From Himantopus leucocephalus (taxonomy: Eukaryota > Chordata > Aves > Charadriiformes > Recurvirostridae), in contig RSEF01000031.1 in assembly GCA_003993805.1 (NCBI GenBank), positions 52,653,232 through 52,717,231 of the forward strand: a stretch of 64,000 nucleotides of DNA, given 5' to 3'. This document shows, piece by piece, positions 38,199-50,946 of this stretch. A program made the position numbers and the translations under genes. The notes beneath the pieces are model-generated. The model was not told the origin of the DNA. It searched no databases and saw nothing but the letters and a program-made list of their open reading frames with translations. The first letter of the stretch is position 1, and every line of letters starts with the position of its first letter.

Positions 38199-41100
38199 GT
38201 ACAGAGAAAGCTATGGTTCATTAGACCCATAAGGACTAAGTTCATTTCCAGCTCTACAGGAACCTTCTTGGCTGATGCTGGGAAAATCAAATGGCATCTT
38301 TGTGACGCTGCTGAGCTGTAGGATCATCTCGTCTATTTAGATTTTGATTTCTTGAGGCAGAGGCGGTTTCTTATGTGCCCATTGGGACTCGGCAGAACAG
38401 GGCTCTGATCTTGGTTCAAGTAGCTGAATGGCACCGTGGGCTAATGAAAACAGGGATGCAGCTAGGAGTTGATACACCACGGGTATGAAATGGCATCTGA
38501 AAGGGCATAGCTGACCCTGTTAGCACTGGCCAGCTTGGCAGTTCCTTGCAGGTGGGGTGATACCTCTTTCTCCTTATCTTGTTTCGACCAGGGCTCTGTC
38601 TATTACCACAGACCAAGCAGACCCCTGTTGCACCCAAAAAGTAGGAGCAGACTAATCATAATAAAATTACTATTTTATTGCTTTGGAACAGTGAAGGTGC
38701 CTGCTAAAACCAAAATAATCCTGCAAAACAGGCAGGAAGGGTAATTCTGCAGAACAGCCCAGCAGAATAAGTGAAGCTGTAAAAAGTCCTGATCCTGAAA
38801 ATAAGGTGTCAAGGGCAAATGAGACAAATGCCCTTTTCTTTTTGGGGAGCAGGGGGGAGATGAACACAAAAAACCCCCCATCAATGAGTGAGGAAGGATG
38901 GGGAAGGAAGAAAACATCCGGCTTGTGTTCTGGTTTCCTCCATCAAAGAGTTGCTATGTCCGGCTGAAGACCATCAAGATCAATGAGCAATGTGTAATGT
39001 TAATGAATATCAATCCAATAAAGAGTTGTATTAAAGTTTGGCATTGGCCTGATTTAAATAATCCCATGACAGTGATCTCTAATTCCCTAGCTGGCATATG
39101 GATCTAGAAATGTGCAGCTGCAACAGTCACTGGTAATTCTAAAACATACGAGGGCACCAGGGCCTCACATGCTAGAGAGAGAAATCTAATGGTTACTCAC
39201 AGGGTGGGTTTCTTTTAAAATTGCTTTTATACTTTTTTCAATTTAGAAATGTATGAGGAGATACACTTCTAAGCTTGTATCAAAGGAGACCGCTGATCTC
39301 AGATGAGTTAGATGACATATCAACTGCGTGTCATACAACCTTCAACATATAATATCTTCAAATATAGTTAAGATCTCACATCCCATGTGGCATGCAAAAT
39401 TTAATTTATGCCACAGAAACCTTCCCACAACTCTGCTTTCCCCTTTATTCTGTTCACCAGCTGCAACCTATAAAAGGTAGTTTTTTATTCTGAAATTATT
39501 CTTATAATAATTAGTAAATAATGCAATAATAATAATAATAATGATGAAAAATGTCTGGTTTATTTGTTTTTAAATCCTAGAATTGCACCCAATGTATTAG
39601 GGCTGTGCCTATACGCTCATGTAATTGATTGGGCAAAGTGGACTTGTTGGTTTTGTGACTAAGGAAAGCACATTAAATATGTTCTGTTTTTCAATGTCCA
39701 CAAAGCACAGGGAATTGATGGGAAAAAGCTGCATATGCCTTTTCCCACCCATAGGCCAGAATAGAGGGTAACTTCGAACCTTGTTAATGGAGGGAGGTTG
39801 ACTATCTCAGTCTCTTCTCCAGCAAACTGAGACAGCAGCTAGCTGCCCACTTTCCTTCATAAGCTCAATTTCTGCTAAAATGACCCCAGTGAAGCAGGTG
39901 ATGTTGTTTCTACTTAAATGACCATCATTAGTATTCAGAGTGCGTGTCAGCTCGAGCTAAACAGAACGATTCCCACATGGCAATCAGGGGGCAAGCTGGC
40001 AACCCTCGATGGCCCTGGATCTCTCCGCTGGTCCCCATCTTGCCGTGGCTCTTGCCCAAACCCACCCTGGCCCGTGCCCTTGCACTGAAGATGGGCTTCC
40101 CGTAACAGCTTCCCAGCAGCTGCTTTCTCTTCTGCACGGGTTGGCTGTATCCAGGACTGTCAATGCCCATAGGGCTGTGGGAGGGATTGCTTTTTAATGA
40201 AAAACAGAAATTTTAAAAATTTCATGAATTTGGGAGGGGGTGGGTGGGCTTGAAGCTTAAAATACTAATTAACTGCTTCCTGAAGTCAGGCTCAAGGAGT
40301 CCTAAAAACAATGTTGTTTCAGCTGTAATATGGTCACAAATTACGTACCTTGAGAAATAGTATCTTGATTCATTAGTGATATTTTGAGGAAAGAGGGGGA
40401 TTGTAAACTAATCAGAATATCCATGTGCATTTTAAGTAGCCCATTCTCTGAAAGTGCTCTACCAAATGTCTTATTTACCACAGCTTAAGCTTTTAACGAT
40501 TGTGTTAAAATGTCCAGATCTGACTGAATGGAAGGAGATGCTCTTAGGAGGGGTTTTTGAGGCTACACAAAAAATAAAGGTCACTATCTGCAAGAATGGG
40601 GGTAAGGTGTTTGTTTTGGGGTTGTTGGTACATTACTTCAGTACATTTTGTCTATGAATTGCCTCCATGATTATGCCTGCCACTATCATTTAGGATGTTT
40701 ACTGATGTTTTGTTTTTACCTTTGTCAAGAAGCAATGTCCTGGAACAGAAAACTCAATAGGTCTTTCCCATAAAGTCAAAGAAACCAAACTAATCAACCT
40801 GGAAAGTTGTTCTCTGTCCCTCGTTACCGGCTTCTCCTTGAATCAAAGTGTTGAGAATTGATATCAAGGTACATAGCTAATAGCGTTATTGAACGTCTCC
40901 ATGGTGTATGTACCCACGTGGTCTTGAATAAGCTCCCAAACTGCTGTGCCAGCATGCTTTGGGCTCATTTTAAAATTTACAACTATTTTTTTTTTTTTTC
41001 CAAGGGCAATCTTCTCAGCTGCTCTGAAGTCTAAAAGTCATGCACCTGGATGATAACTTTTCAGGCTCTCAGCTAGAGTGTTTTGCTCTACTCTGCCAAG

Positions 41101-43261
41101 AGCTTTTCATGACTTTCCCTCCTGCCCTCATCACTGATAGATACCATTAACAGAAAGCTTCAAGTTGTCAAGAGACACGAAACAGAATAAACAGACTCTG
41201 CCCTTTCACCTAGCAGTTTGTAAACAGAGATTAAGTTAACAGTATGTGTTGTCTACACCTATAAACATCCTCTCAGGACATAGGTGACTTGAAATACACC
41301 TTGTCCTTACCATGAGGGAAAACTCACTCTTCCATATGTCTGTATTTTTGATATATGTTGCTTTGATTAACACTTTGCTTTTGAGATAAAATCAACATGC
41401 TGTATTGGTATAAAACGAAGCTCATTTGCAGCTATTACGCTTTGAAGACTGCTTGACACTCCTTAAGATAAAAACAATAATAATAAAAGGTAAGAAGGAT
41501 TTACAGTTAATGAAACCTAGAAACTTTGAAATAGTATTTACATAGAAAATACATTCTTTGTGAGTTGACTTTTAAAAACCAGGCTGCAAAAATACTCTTT
41601 TTGCATTTTAGTAAACTTACCCTGTGCTTTTCATATCAGTTGAGAAAGCAGGAAATCACTGGTGAGCAATTCATTACACTTTGGCAAAAGCTGTCAGCCT
41701 CTGCTGAAGAGATTCAAAAATAAGTCACATTGAGGAATGTAAAATACCATTGATTTTAAGAAGCAGAGCTCCCTCAAAGGTTGAAATAATTGGTATGTTT
41801 ATATTGGGAGACTTAGACAGTATCTTGATAGCCCGGTGACTGCAACATGCCTTTTTTGCATCTGCATGCAAGCCAAAAAAACCTCTGTTTTGTGTGATGA
41901 CTGCATTCGCTGAGGGCCAAGGCTAACACCTTGTATGTTAATATTGCAAATGTCTGTAAGCAAACATAAAACCTACTTCATAACCGTGTACAAATGAAGC
42001 CATCGCCCCTTCTCTGATTTGGGAGTTATCGAGTTATGTAGTTTTGTAGGTACAGGAGGTTTTCAGACAACCCCTGTTGCCAATATCGCTTCTAGGCACA
42101 CGAAAAATGATCAGATTTCTTCCAAAAAATCCACTAAATACAGATTCACTTCAGAAATCAAGAAGTAAATGTTGCTGATTTCTTGGCAGCGCCGCGGGTA
42201 CAGTACTGCCAAATCACTTACTGTACAGCGTGAGGCTGAACCGAGAGGCATAAAGAAGAACTAACAGTGCTAGTCACATGCAGCAATTAGCTATGGTAAC
42301 AGAATTGTTTTTAAACCAGGATTTGGACTTCATTTAAATAAAACTCGCCTCAAATTTACATGTTACAAAGCACTCTGCCTGCAATGAAAGTACTTAGTGT
42401 GCTGAGTCGCTGTGATTAGATTTTAATTTCAGGCAGCCGGGCAGGGTTGGATTTGGGCGCAAAAAATACTCTTTGCTTGTAGAAAACACATTAATTCTTT
42501 AGATAAATAAAGATTCACCCTTCCCACCCCTGCCAGAGAATTATTCAACCATTTTTTAAAAAGCTATATTGTTAAATATTTCTCTTCAGTCTTAAGCTGA
42601 AAACCAATATACCTTGATTAAGAAGTGATTAATATTACTTGGTGAGAAGTTAAGCTGTCATATAATAGTCTGGAGGATCCGCAAAAAGTCAGAAAGATAT
42701 TACAACACAGCATGAGCTACTCTCTGATCTTCTAAATACCTGGACTATATTTGCTTCTACAATTTCTGTCTTATCTAACCTTCTTTATGTTCACCTGTAA
42801 GTTTATATTAAAGCCCCAATCAGTAGTATGGCTTCTAACACTGAGGATTTCATACTGTACAGAAATTAACCACCTCAAGTACATGCATTGGCACTTTAAA
42901 ATCCTTCCTGCCACCGCAGTGCATTTCCAAGATAGGAAAGTCCAGGCAGAAATACCAGTGCAAACACGTAGATATTCTAGCATGGAGATACAGACATATA
43001 AGTGTGCGTACCTGATTTTTAGAATCCAAATATTACTAGATACTGGAGGTTATTAATAAGAAGAATACCAACAACAGCAACGATGAGAACGATTAGCTGT
43101 ATTGGAGTCGTGTGATGCCTGATGGCTTTTCAGACAGACTTACACCAGGTGTGGTACGAATACCTTTAATATCCAGCATAGCGCATCCTTACAAAACAGA
43201 GGTTTATGCAGCTACAAAGTTCCCTCAGGAGAAAGATGTAATAGTTTAATTCAGCTCCTAA
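38199..43261. other. unique non-coding sequence
   Basis: No gene is supported. A short (AAT)n run lies at about 39525-39542 and a T-run at about 40986-41000. The rest is AT-rich unique sequence. Confidence 0.55.
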
Positions 43262-43860
43262 AAACTGGAGAAACCAGCGCAGAGGCTGTGCGTGGGCAAG
43301 CCTTGGCGGGCGATGCTCCCCGTGCAAGAGGCTTGCCCGCTGCACGAGGGGCAGACCCCAGGTGGGAAGGGCAGAGGGAGAAGCTCCCTTCGCCTCGGGG
43401 CAGGCGGAGGGTCGGTGGCCAAATTAGCAGGAGACCCCCGTCTCCTGGCTCCCAGCCTTATCCCCCTGACCTGCCGCTCTGGATGGCGAAAGGGATTAAT
43501 TGGCAAATTCAGCCGGTGCACAGATCGCCCTAATTTGCTGTGACTTCGCCCGCAGCGGTGCTGACTGCGGGCTCGGGGGCGCACGGCGCGTGGTGTCACG
43601 TCCCCGGGCTGTCACCGGCTCTTGAGCAAAAGCAGAGGAGGAGCGGGCGTGTGTGCTGTAAAGGGAACGTGGCCTCGGCGCAGGAGTCGAGGACGGACCT
43701 CATTCCCACTTTGGGAGGCCGGAGGGCAACCTAGGACCCGCATCCCGCTGCCCCCTGGTCTGGCCGCTCGCGGTGCCATCAGTGGGGAGCAGGACGCGCA
43801 CCCCGAGGCTGGTGACTTCTGGGTCACGCTGGCTGCTTGCCACCCAGCGCAGTGCTGCTT
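43262..43860. promoter_or_regulatory. CpG-island-like block
   Basis: About 600 bp is GC-rich and full of CpG dinucleotides (for example GGCGGGCGATG at 43307-43317 and GGGGGCGCACGGCGCG at 43575-43590), with AT-rich sequence on both sides. In a bird genome such a block often marks a promoter or first exon, but no splice-consistent coding frame can be defended; overlapping frames of 60-165 codons run in several phases on both strands. A short AT-rich island (TTAATTGGCAAATTC, 43496-43510) sits in the middle. It is followed directly by AATAAA and a poly(A) run, which allows a second reading as a retrocopied GC-rich transcript. Confidence 0.55.
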
Positions 43861-43881
43861 TATGTAAAAGCAATTAGCAGG

Positions 43882-43934
43882 AATAAACTCCTTGTAGCCC
43901 ATGTGCTGCAAAAAAAAAAAAAAAAAAAANAAAA
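43882..43934 (+). other. AATAAA followed by poly(A) run
   Basis: AATAAA at 43882-43887 is followed 22 nt later by a long A-run (43910-43934, with an N at 43930). The spacing is that of a polyadenylated mRNA 3' end copied into DNA, or chance next to a homopolymer. No target-site duplication is obvious by eye. Confidence 0.5.
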
Positions 43935-46900
43935 GGAAAGCATCCCTCCGCTGAGCTGCTGCAGCCCTTCGGTGAGATGCAGGCTCCGAGCCGGCCAAAT
44001 GAAGTACAGGCTCTTCTGCTGAATCTGCCTGAAACATTTTTCTTATATCCCAGCTGTTACAGCACCCAGTCGACGGAGCTGTGAGATGAGGAACATATGC
44101 CTGTAACACTTCATTTCAACAGGCTCACTTAGTGTCTCTTACTTTGATCTTTCACTGTATACTTCCTGTAACTGGAGTTAGTTACAGGCTGAAACAAAGC
44201 CCAGAGTTACCAAAGAGGTTTTTTTTTTTTTCCCCCTAAATATTCCTTTTGTACCAGATTCTGTTACCCAGTGCGTCAAATGAACCAGCTGGAGGACAGT
44301 GTCTCTGCGAAAACGCTGCTGCAGTTCGAACTCTTTCTCTCTGCCTTTGTGGCCGCCGGTGCTGTACCGTCACGGTAACTCTGAACCGGCTGCAATTTTT
44401 CAGACCTGGTAATGCCCTTTAGGTTCTCTTTTCAGCTAGAAACAGCCCAAACTAAATGCAATAAAGAGCTGTGCAGAAGGTCTCTGGCCAAGTCGGGGGG
44501 TCAATGCCTTGCCACTAGACCTTTATCCTTCATCATCCTTCATAGAAAACAATGAATTTTCAGTCCTAAGCTTCAGCCTGTGCTTTTGCTATTAACTATT
44601 CAGGTTGAGCTAAATGATTTCCGTAAACAGGCGTTCCCGAATGCTGCGATATTGTCCTCTTTGCACTGCAGATGGGCAGAGAGTTATAACTCTGCGTTAA
44701 ACATAAAGTGATCTTTTCCCAGAGAGGTGGTTGAACTGCCATGAGCTAGTTTTGGCTACAATGGAGTTCAAATATGGCTAAAAAATATACCCGTGAACGT
44801 GCAAGCCTCCAGGAGTAAGCAATCCCTGAAAACATTTCGTTTCCACAATCTTGTATTCACTTGTTTTCCAGTGTCGCCCTTGTAGCATAACAATCAGAAG
44901 AAAATAAAACACCAGCATTGCCCTGTAATAAGATTATTTTCTACCAGCACTGCCTGGGTCTGTGTACGCAGAATATCTTTCACTGTCGTGTCAAGTGCTG
45001 TGATTCCGATGATCTTTGTTAAAGGAGAAACAAGTTTTACATATACATATGAGCAACACGCAGGAATAAAGCTTTGCTAGAATGCTGTGGTTTTTAAAAA
45101 TTAAGCATGTAAATGTTGTGCTGCATAAGCATGAGGTACATTTCAAACATATGGGGAGTAGAAATTGAACTAGAATTCAGTTATTCTGGATTCTCATTCC
45201 TATGCTCATTTCATTACAATATGGAATTGCAGAGGGAGTCTCGTCATCTTCAGATTTCAAAGCGTCTCAGACTTCCTAATATGCATGTCAGGTTGCTTGT
45301 TTTTTATTATTCTTGTAAGTCAAGGTGGCTGCTTAGTGCTTTACAGCACCACCAGTGATCATTACTATAGAGTCAACAGAAAAAAGAAAGTCAGTTCTAC
45401 TCATTTCCTCAAATTCTAAACTTTTTGTTTTGTTTGTTTTGTGGTAGAACCCCAGAGCCCTACATTAAATCATTGAATTTCCCACAATATACACTTAAGG
45501 AAAGAAAACCTGAAGGAGAATTCCCTGGTGAATATGAAAAAAAATTTGAAGAAGATAATTTAAGAGCCATGGACAACATCTCCTTATATGTCCTCTGGCC
45601 TACAAGACAAATCAGAGCAGAATAATTTTAAAATTTTGAGTATTATACATGTGTTCTTTGTGTAGTTGTTCTAACACTGCATGCTTACCATTCTCCTTTA
45701 ACTGTTGATCGGCTTTGTGGAGAAGGGACTGTGACTTTTTAAACTATGTTAGCCACCTAAAGAAGGGGACAGCAACTAGAGGCCCTTTAAAAGCAAGTAG
45801 TTGCCTGATTTTTTTTGGAAATAGACCACTGAGGGCTTCTATACTGTTTGGACATTTAAAGATACAGTATACAGTCCCACCTGGATTGAAAACAATCAAA
45901 GTATGGAAAGAAATATATGACACAGGTTCTGAATACATTCAATAAGAAATTACAACAAAATCGCTTCTGGGGGAAGATCAAACCTCTCAAATCAAACCTG
46001 GGAGAAGTTCACCTTCAATGTTTATTTGAGGGAGTGGTATTAACAGGAGGATGCATCGTGAAGAAAACGACTCAGTAGCAGAAATCAAAAGCATTTTAAT
46101 GAGATTATTGGTTAATAAACTTAATATACATACTAAAATAAGATTATAATCCAGAAGTGAGTAGCAGTTCGAATAACCAGCCTGAAGCATCTGGAAAAGC
46201 TTATCTTCCCAGAAAGAACTCACCCTGTGAAAAAGAGTTGTGGGGGAAAATAAATACATTAAAAAGGAACAAATGAAAAAGCCTTGAACAAAAGTGTTAA
46301 GCATATGGCTTGTTTACATGTCTAGCTACTAATTAGATATCTTTAAAAAAGTGATTTGTGAATTTAATGTCTAGAAGACTGCTGCTCCACTAGTGTGTGG
46401 CAAGCATGCGTCAGGTCTACCCCAAAGTCTGTGGCAGAGAGCATGAGCTTTAAGCATGCTTTGCTTGCTTCAGCCAAAATCTTGTACTGCATATTAACAG
46501 AATATTATCAACATATTCCCATGCAGCAGCATAGGCACCAATGTTGACTTGCTGGTGACTGTCATTAACTTGAGTCAGTTGCACTGGATTACTTCATCCA
46601 TCCCTCAGTCTTTGTCCAACCGGAGCCAGTGCCCTTTGCTTGGCTGGAGGCTTGCAGCCTCACCTCAGGCTGAGTCCAGAGGAGGCAGCTCATCGGGATT
46701 TCTGTTTCCATTGTGTGGAAACTGCCATTTGTTCTGTTGGCCCTCTCCATAAATGCTGGTGCTCTGCAGGTCCGTGTTGTCAGAAACCATCAATAGCTGC
46801 AGACCTGCAAAGGGAACCAAAAGTCCCATCCAACCTTGGAGTGACTGGGAAACAAATTATTCTTACCTAGAACAGAGAAGACTTCCTAAAAACAATGCTG

Positions 46901-47880
46901 ATGAAACTTCCAGCTGTGGTATCGATTTGATGGACCTGCCCTCTATGACAGACTTAAAGGTCTTCAGGACTGGGCAGCGTGAGAAAGCCACAAAGCGTGG
47001 AGACACCATGAACTGGGGAGAGAGCTGTCCAAGAGTCAGGGGAAAGCACGGCCTCTCACATAGGTACCATTAGGGTCTCCTCACAGCCTGATGTTTGAGG
47101 ACAAGACAAATACAACTCCCTTTTCCTTCGCCAGTGGAAGGAAAAGAGAGGGAAGACCCAGAGAGAGTCCAGGCTAATTCAGCAGCCCCATGGTTACAGG
47201 AAGCTTGCGATTCTGAAAATATTTTTCAAATATAATTATGTTGAGGTAAAACATCTTTCAAAAAATACTGCTCAACAATGAAATGTTTCTGTCCTCTTCA
47301 AACTGTTAGGCCTGAAATCCTGCCAACAATACCCTTTGCAGCTGTTTATATTGGTTCAGTTCCCTTCCTGTTATCCATTTATTTGTTCTGTGCTTGTTAG
47401 CATTTTGTGCTAGTTCTAATTTCCTCTCCCTATCTAATCTACGCAGTTGACTCAGTTCAACTGTCAGATTCCTCCTTTTTTCTCTTGCTTTTTCTCTTTT
47501 TTTTTCATCTCAAGGTTCACATATTGTTTTAACTCCTCTTTAACTTATGAAAAGCCATATATCTCTGTGTTAACTACTGACAGTGTATGCTACATTTGCT
47601 AGCAAAACAAGGCAGGGATTTTACTTTCCTATGAATGCATGGAGTCTTTGGCATTGTGATTCCCGCTAGCAGTAATGGGAACTGCACATGCAAATCTCTG
47701 TTTTGCCTGTAGTCCCCATTTATTTAGTTGCTAACACAAAAACAAAATAATCAGATCAAACTTTCAGTGTCTTCTAGATTTTACTAATAGGAAATAGATT
47801 AGTCTATCTCATTTTTACATTAAATTCTAGGGTCAAAATTGTTGACATTTGAAACTCATAAATGTGTACCTAGAGATGTT
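43935..47880. other. unique non-coding sequence
   Basis: No gene is supported. A perfect 8-bp stem with a 6-nt loop, CTGTAACT...AGTTACAG, lies at 44166-44187 and a T-run at about 44220-44232. Frames at 46549-47073 (up to 106 codons) have no known motif. Confidence 0.5.
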
Positions 47881-47985
47881 CTCACATTCTTGCTCCGTTC
47901 TTACTCCAGCAAAACTGGAATAGAGTTCAGTAAGAGTTCAGCCTAAAATGAGTTGCATAAATCTGGTTAAAGAGTCCAGGATTTG
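47881..47985 (+). repeat. ancient amniote interspersed repeat remnant
   Basis: Blocks TTACTCCAGCAAAACTGG, AGAGTTCAGTAAGAGTTCAGCC, GAGTTGCATAAATC and GTCCAGGATTTG resemble the 'actcaggcaaaactcc', 'gacttcagtgggagttttgcc' and 'gcaggatttggcc' blocks of an old sauropsid repeat. The match is by eye and the family is not assigned. Confidence 0.4.
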
Positions 47986-49845
47986 TCGATGCATTTTTAA
48001 TATACTTGAATATTATGGAAAATTCCATTGGTTCATTCTGACTCCATAATCAATGCTCACATATTCCCTAGCTTTCTCAGACAAAAGGGAACAGTACACA
48101 AAGGGGTTAATTGTACAGAAGTGACATCATTGTTCATATCTGTGGTTATCATCCCACGGTCCATTAAGACCAACGTCTTTAGCTCCATTCACCAAGAGGA
48201 CAATCCGGAGCTCTCAGGAATCAATGGCAATAACCCAACCCAGTGCAGTGAGCTCCCAGGCCAGCATGAAAGAAACTGAACTGAAATGTGGTTTGAAAGA
48301 CCGTGAGGAGGCTTTGCCCAAACGGCAGCTCCGGCACTGAAGGTTTTTGCGATGGAAGTGCTTTGGTAGCAGAATGGAGCCAGCCCCTTGTTTTCCAGGC
48401 AGAGTCATGTGCAAAAGTGAAGACTGGCGGTGGTACGACTGGCTTTATGAATTAAAAGGAAGGCAAAGCAATGCATGAACTATGCGATGAAAGCAGTACT
48501 ATTTCTAAATGGGTATTGCAGAGTCTCAAACAGGTGTGGTGAGCTTACTTACCCCCTGCACTTTATTATGAAAGGACATACGAAGCACAAATGTTCATGT
48601 TCCCTGGTTATCTAGGAGGATGAACTTTACAGACCCCTATCTTAGACTGAAATCTTAACATGTTCTATGCCTTAAAAACAGTTCTTCACCAGCAGCAAAT
48701 TCCATAAAAAGTTTCTGTTCCATGGTGGGCCAGAAATGTGCTGAAAGCCATGATGTTAAACAGCACTGTTTTAGTGATGATGTTAATGGCTGTCCTCAAG
48801 TGAGTTTCAAATCCCCAAATAATATTTTTTTTCTTAAGTCAGTGGATCCCCCTAAAACTTTCCCAGTCTCTAGACAAATTAGGCCCCTGCATATGCCTGA
48901 AACAACAGTAAACAGTAGGTGAAGGCACCGAATAGGACAGAAGTACGGAAAGTGACTGAAAATAAGAGCTACTTTTGCAACTCTAAAAGCTGCTACAGCA
49001 AAAAAGGCTGTCAGGCAGTCTGGAAAGTTAGTTAAGAGCAGGACCCTGAGAGAAAGCTAAAAGATGCGTCTTGTTGGGCAGAGAGTTGGCTGCAGTGTCA
49101 TATGTGGGAGCTCTGGGCTGGGAAAATGCCCTTTGATGCTCATTACAAGTGTGGAAAGAAGACATCTGGACGTGTTTTGTAAATAAACAGGATTACACTA
49201 AATAATATACCTGACTCGGAGCATCCATTTCTAATGGTTTATTTTAATGATTTATTTAGACGGGAATTTCCTGCATTATTCTGCGTTCTGTATCACCCAT
49301 GTTTACTTTGCAGCGAGCGAGCCAGACTCACAAAATGAACTGCGTGATCTTAGGGCTCGCTCAGTGGCGAGTGATCCAAAAGCCACGTTTTGTGGCTTCC
49401 TGGAGGGAGCAAGCATGCGCTTGGTGCTCATCTCACCTTTTTGAAAAGCCAAATTAAACTGCTTGCAAAGAAAATGAAATGTGGCGTTAGGATCCAGGCT
49501 CGGGCGAGCTCTTACCAAGCTGATTGCTCACGGTTCAGCTCACAATAAAATACGCGGGAGCTGGTGTCGCTGCAGCAAACACTGGGGAGCAGCTAGGTCA
49601 AGAGTGTGATAGGCAGCTGATGTCAGCTTACCACTGAAATCGTGTGCGATGTTCTGTACTGTCTTCTCACCGCTCGTGGGAGAGCATGAGAACATATGGC
49701 TTCTCTGGAGCAGCCTATGTGGTGAATTAACAGTGTATAATCTTGGAGAGATATACGCTGCCTTGGTCTAGCTTGGCTCTGGGTATCCAGACTGACCTAC
49801 CACCCCCTGACCAGGACACCTGATGCTCCTTGGGGTCACTGACAA
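47986..49845. other. unique non-coding sequence
   Basis: No gene is supported. A perfect 7-bp hairpin, AAGCCAC-GTTTT-GTGGCTT, lies at 49380-49398 inside a patch with several CpGs (about 49310-49560). Overlapping frames on both strands there have no familiar motif. Confidence 0.5.
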
Positions 49846-49885
49846 TTTTTTTTTTTCTTTTCTGTGTTTTTTGCTTATTTTTATT
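49846..49885 (-). other. minus-strand AATAAA and A-rich run downstream of the fossil pol
   Basis: Read on the minus strand, AATAAA (49885-49880) precedes an A-rich run (49861-49846) by about 20 nt. This lies just beyond the 3' end of the decayed retrotransposon described next, in the same orientation. It may be the poly(A) end of a retrocopied transcript or coincidence. Confidence 0.4.
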
Positions 49886-50114
49886 GAAGAGGGCAGAGGT
49901 GTGTGGCTTACAACACAGCAGACTCACAGACACTGGAGCAGGGGCGCCTGCTCTTGAGTAGGTGAACCAGGCTGAAATTCTTTGCAGGCGCTGTAGTGCT
50001 GTATGCCAACAATATCTCACATGTGTCATCAGTCTTCTTTAAATGGGATGTCTTGACAGAGCACTTGTTTCAAGGAGGATCTCCCCAGGATATGGAAGAC
50101 GGTGAAGGAGCGCC

Positions 50115-50330
50115 TCAAGACATAAACCATTTATTGCACGGGTTCTTAGAGGGGTTGATACACTTCAGTGGGAAAACAGGTTTATGATTAGTTTCAAAAG
50201 ATATAGCAAGCCCTCTGATGAAATATTGAAAATATCCAAACGCTCCAGTCAGAGCAGGATTTTGTACTCGTGAGTACCTCCCTGCTGGACCGTGATCAAG
50301 ATCCCTGCCGTGTGTTAAGTTTTCTGCTCT
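50115..50330 (-). pseudogene. RNase H remnant of a Ty3/gypsy-type element
   Basis: An uninterrupted minus-strand frame carries RYSRVQNPALTGAF, then FQYFIRGLAISFETNHKPV. The sequence FETNHKPVFPL (50166-50198) matches the characteristic end of the gypsy-type RNase H core, where a Thr-Asp-His-Lys-Pro block is expected; here the Asp is replaced by Asn. The first catalytic region of the domain is not visible. This is the most convincing single piece of the fossil. The frame ends in TGA at 50115. Confidence 0.8.
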
Positions 50331-50358
50331 ATGTTGAGCACAGAACAATGCCCTTCCT

Positions 50359-50946
50359 TTAAGATGAACCACAAGTCAGAGTAACTGGGTTGAAAAACAA
50401 TGCCATCTTTTCTAACACATGTTTTCTCACATTCAGACTAGATACTACCTCTTCAAATATTTGTAAAGCTTTGAGCAGACTATTGTCATTGGTCTTGACT
50501 GTAAAGTCATGGACTATTTTGCCATCCTCTTGTGACCAAAGGTCCACCAAAATCTGGGCGACCTCCTCCTCTGAAATAGTTAAGATATCTCAAAGAGGAA
50601 GCTTTTCAACATATGTGTCTCTCAAATGGAGTAATGAACATGGCTGTGTACATGCTACCCAAGGATGCCGTGCCTCACAAAACACAACTAGGCATTACTT
50701 CATCACCTTGATTGGTCTCTGCTTGACCCTTGGCATGGAGAAATACACATTTCATAGACTCCCGGAGCTCCAGCAGCTTGATACAAATGGAAGTGTGTCC
50801 AGCAGGCTTTATTCCACTAGCTGGGGATGCTCCAGTGACAGACTTATCACCTGAATCAGTAACTCCTCTGTGAAACTTGTTTTGGCATCTTTCATTAGAG
50901 GGAGTTGTTTGAGGCACAGTGAATACAAAGGTCTGAGCACCTCTCT
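50359..50946 (-). pseudogene. reverse-transcriptase remnant of a Ty3/gypsy-type element
   Basis: Four pieces in successive frames are recognisable. At 50812-50946 is the start of the domain (a proline/leucine-rich lead-in followed by a stretch ending HPQLVE and a stop at 50809-50811). At 50675-50800 is the strand bearing ICIKLLELRESMK (50750-50788). At 50624-50638 is FITPF, a block conserved before the palm of these enzymes. At 50359-50590 is the C-terminal part containing AQILVDL, then LLKALQIFEEV, then FFNPVTLTCG. The segment where the catalytic aspartate pair belongs has only one Asp (VHDF), so the active site is lost. Stops and frame shifts separate the pieces. The assignment rests on the order and spacing of weakly conserved blocks and needs a profile search. 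Confidence 0.68.

Noticed and set aside
44166..44187. 8-bp stem with 6-nt loop
   Set aside because: Isolated short inverted repeats of this size are expected by chance in 64 kb.
49380..49398. Small hairpin as a possible miRNA or transposon end
   Set aside because: A 7-bp stem is far too short for a pre-miRNA and no paired terminal repeat was found.
50390..50854. 154-codon plus-strand frame
   Set aside because: It is antisense to the decayed RT remnant and has no recognisable motif; the minus strand explains the sequence better.
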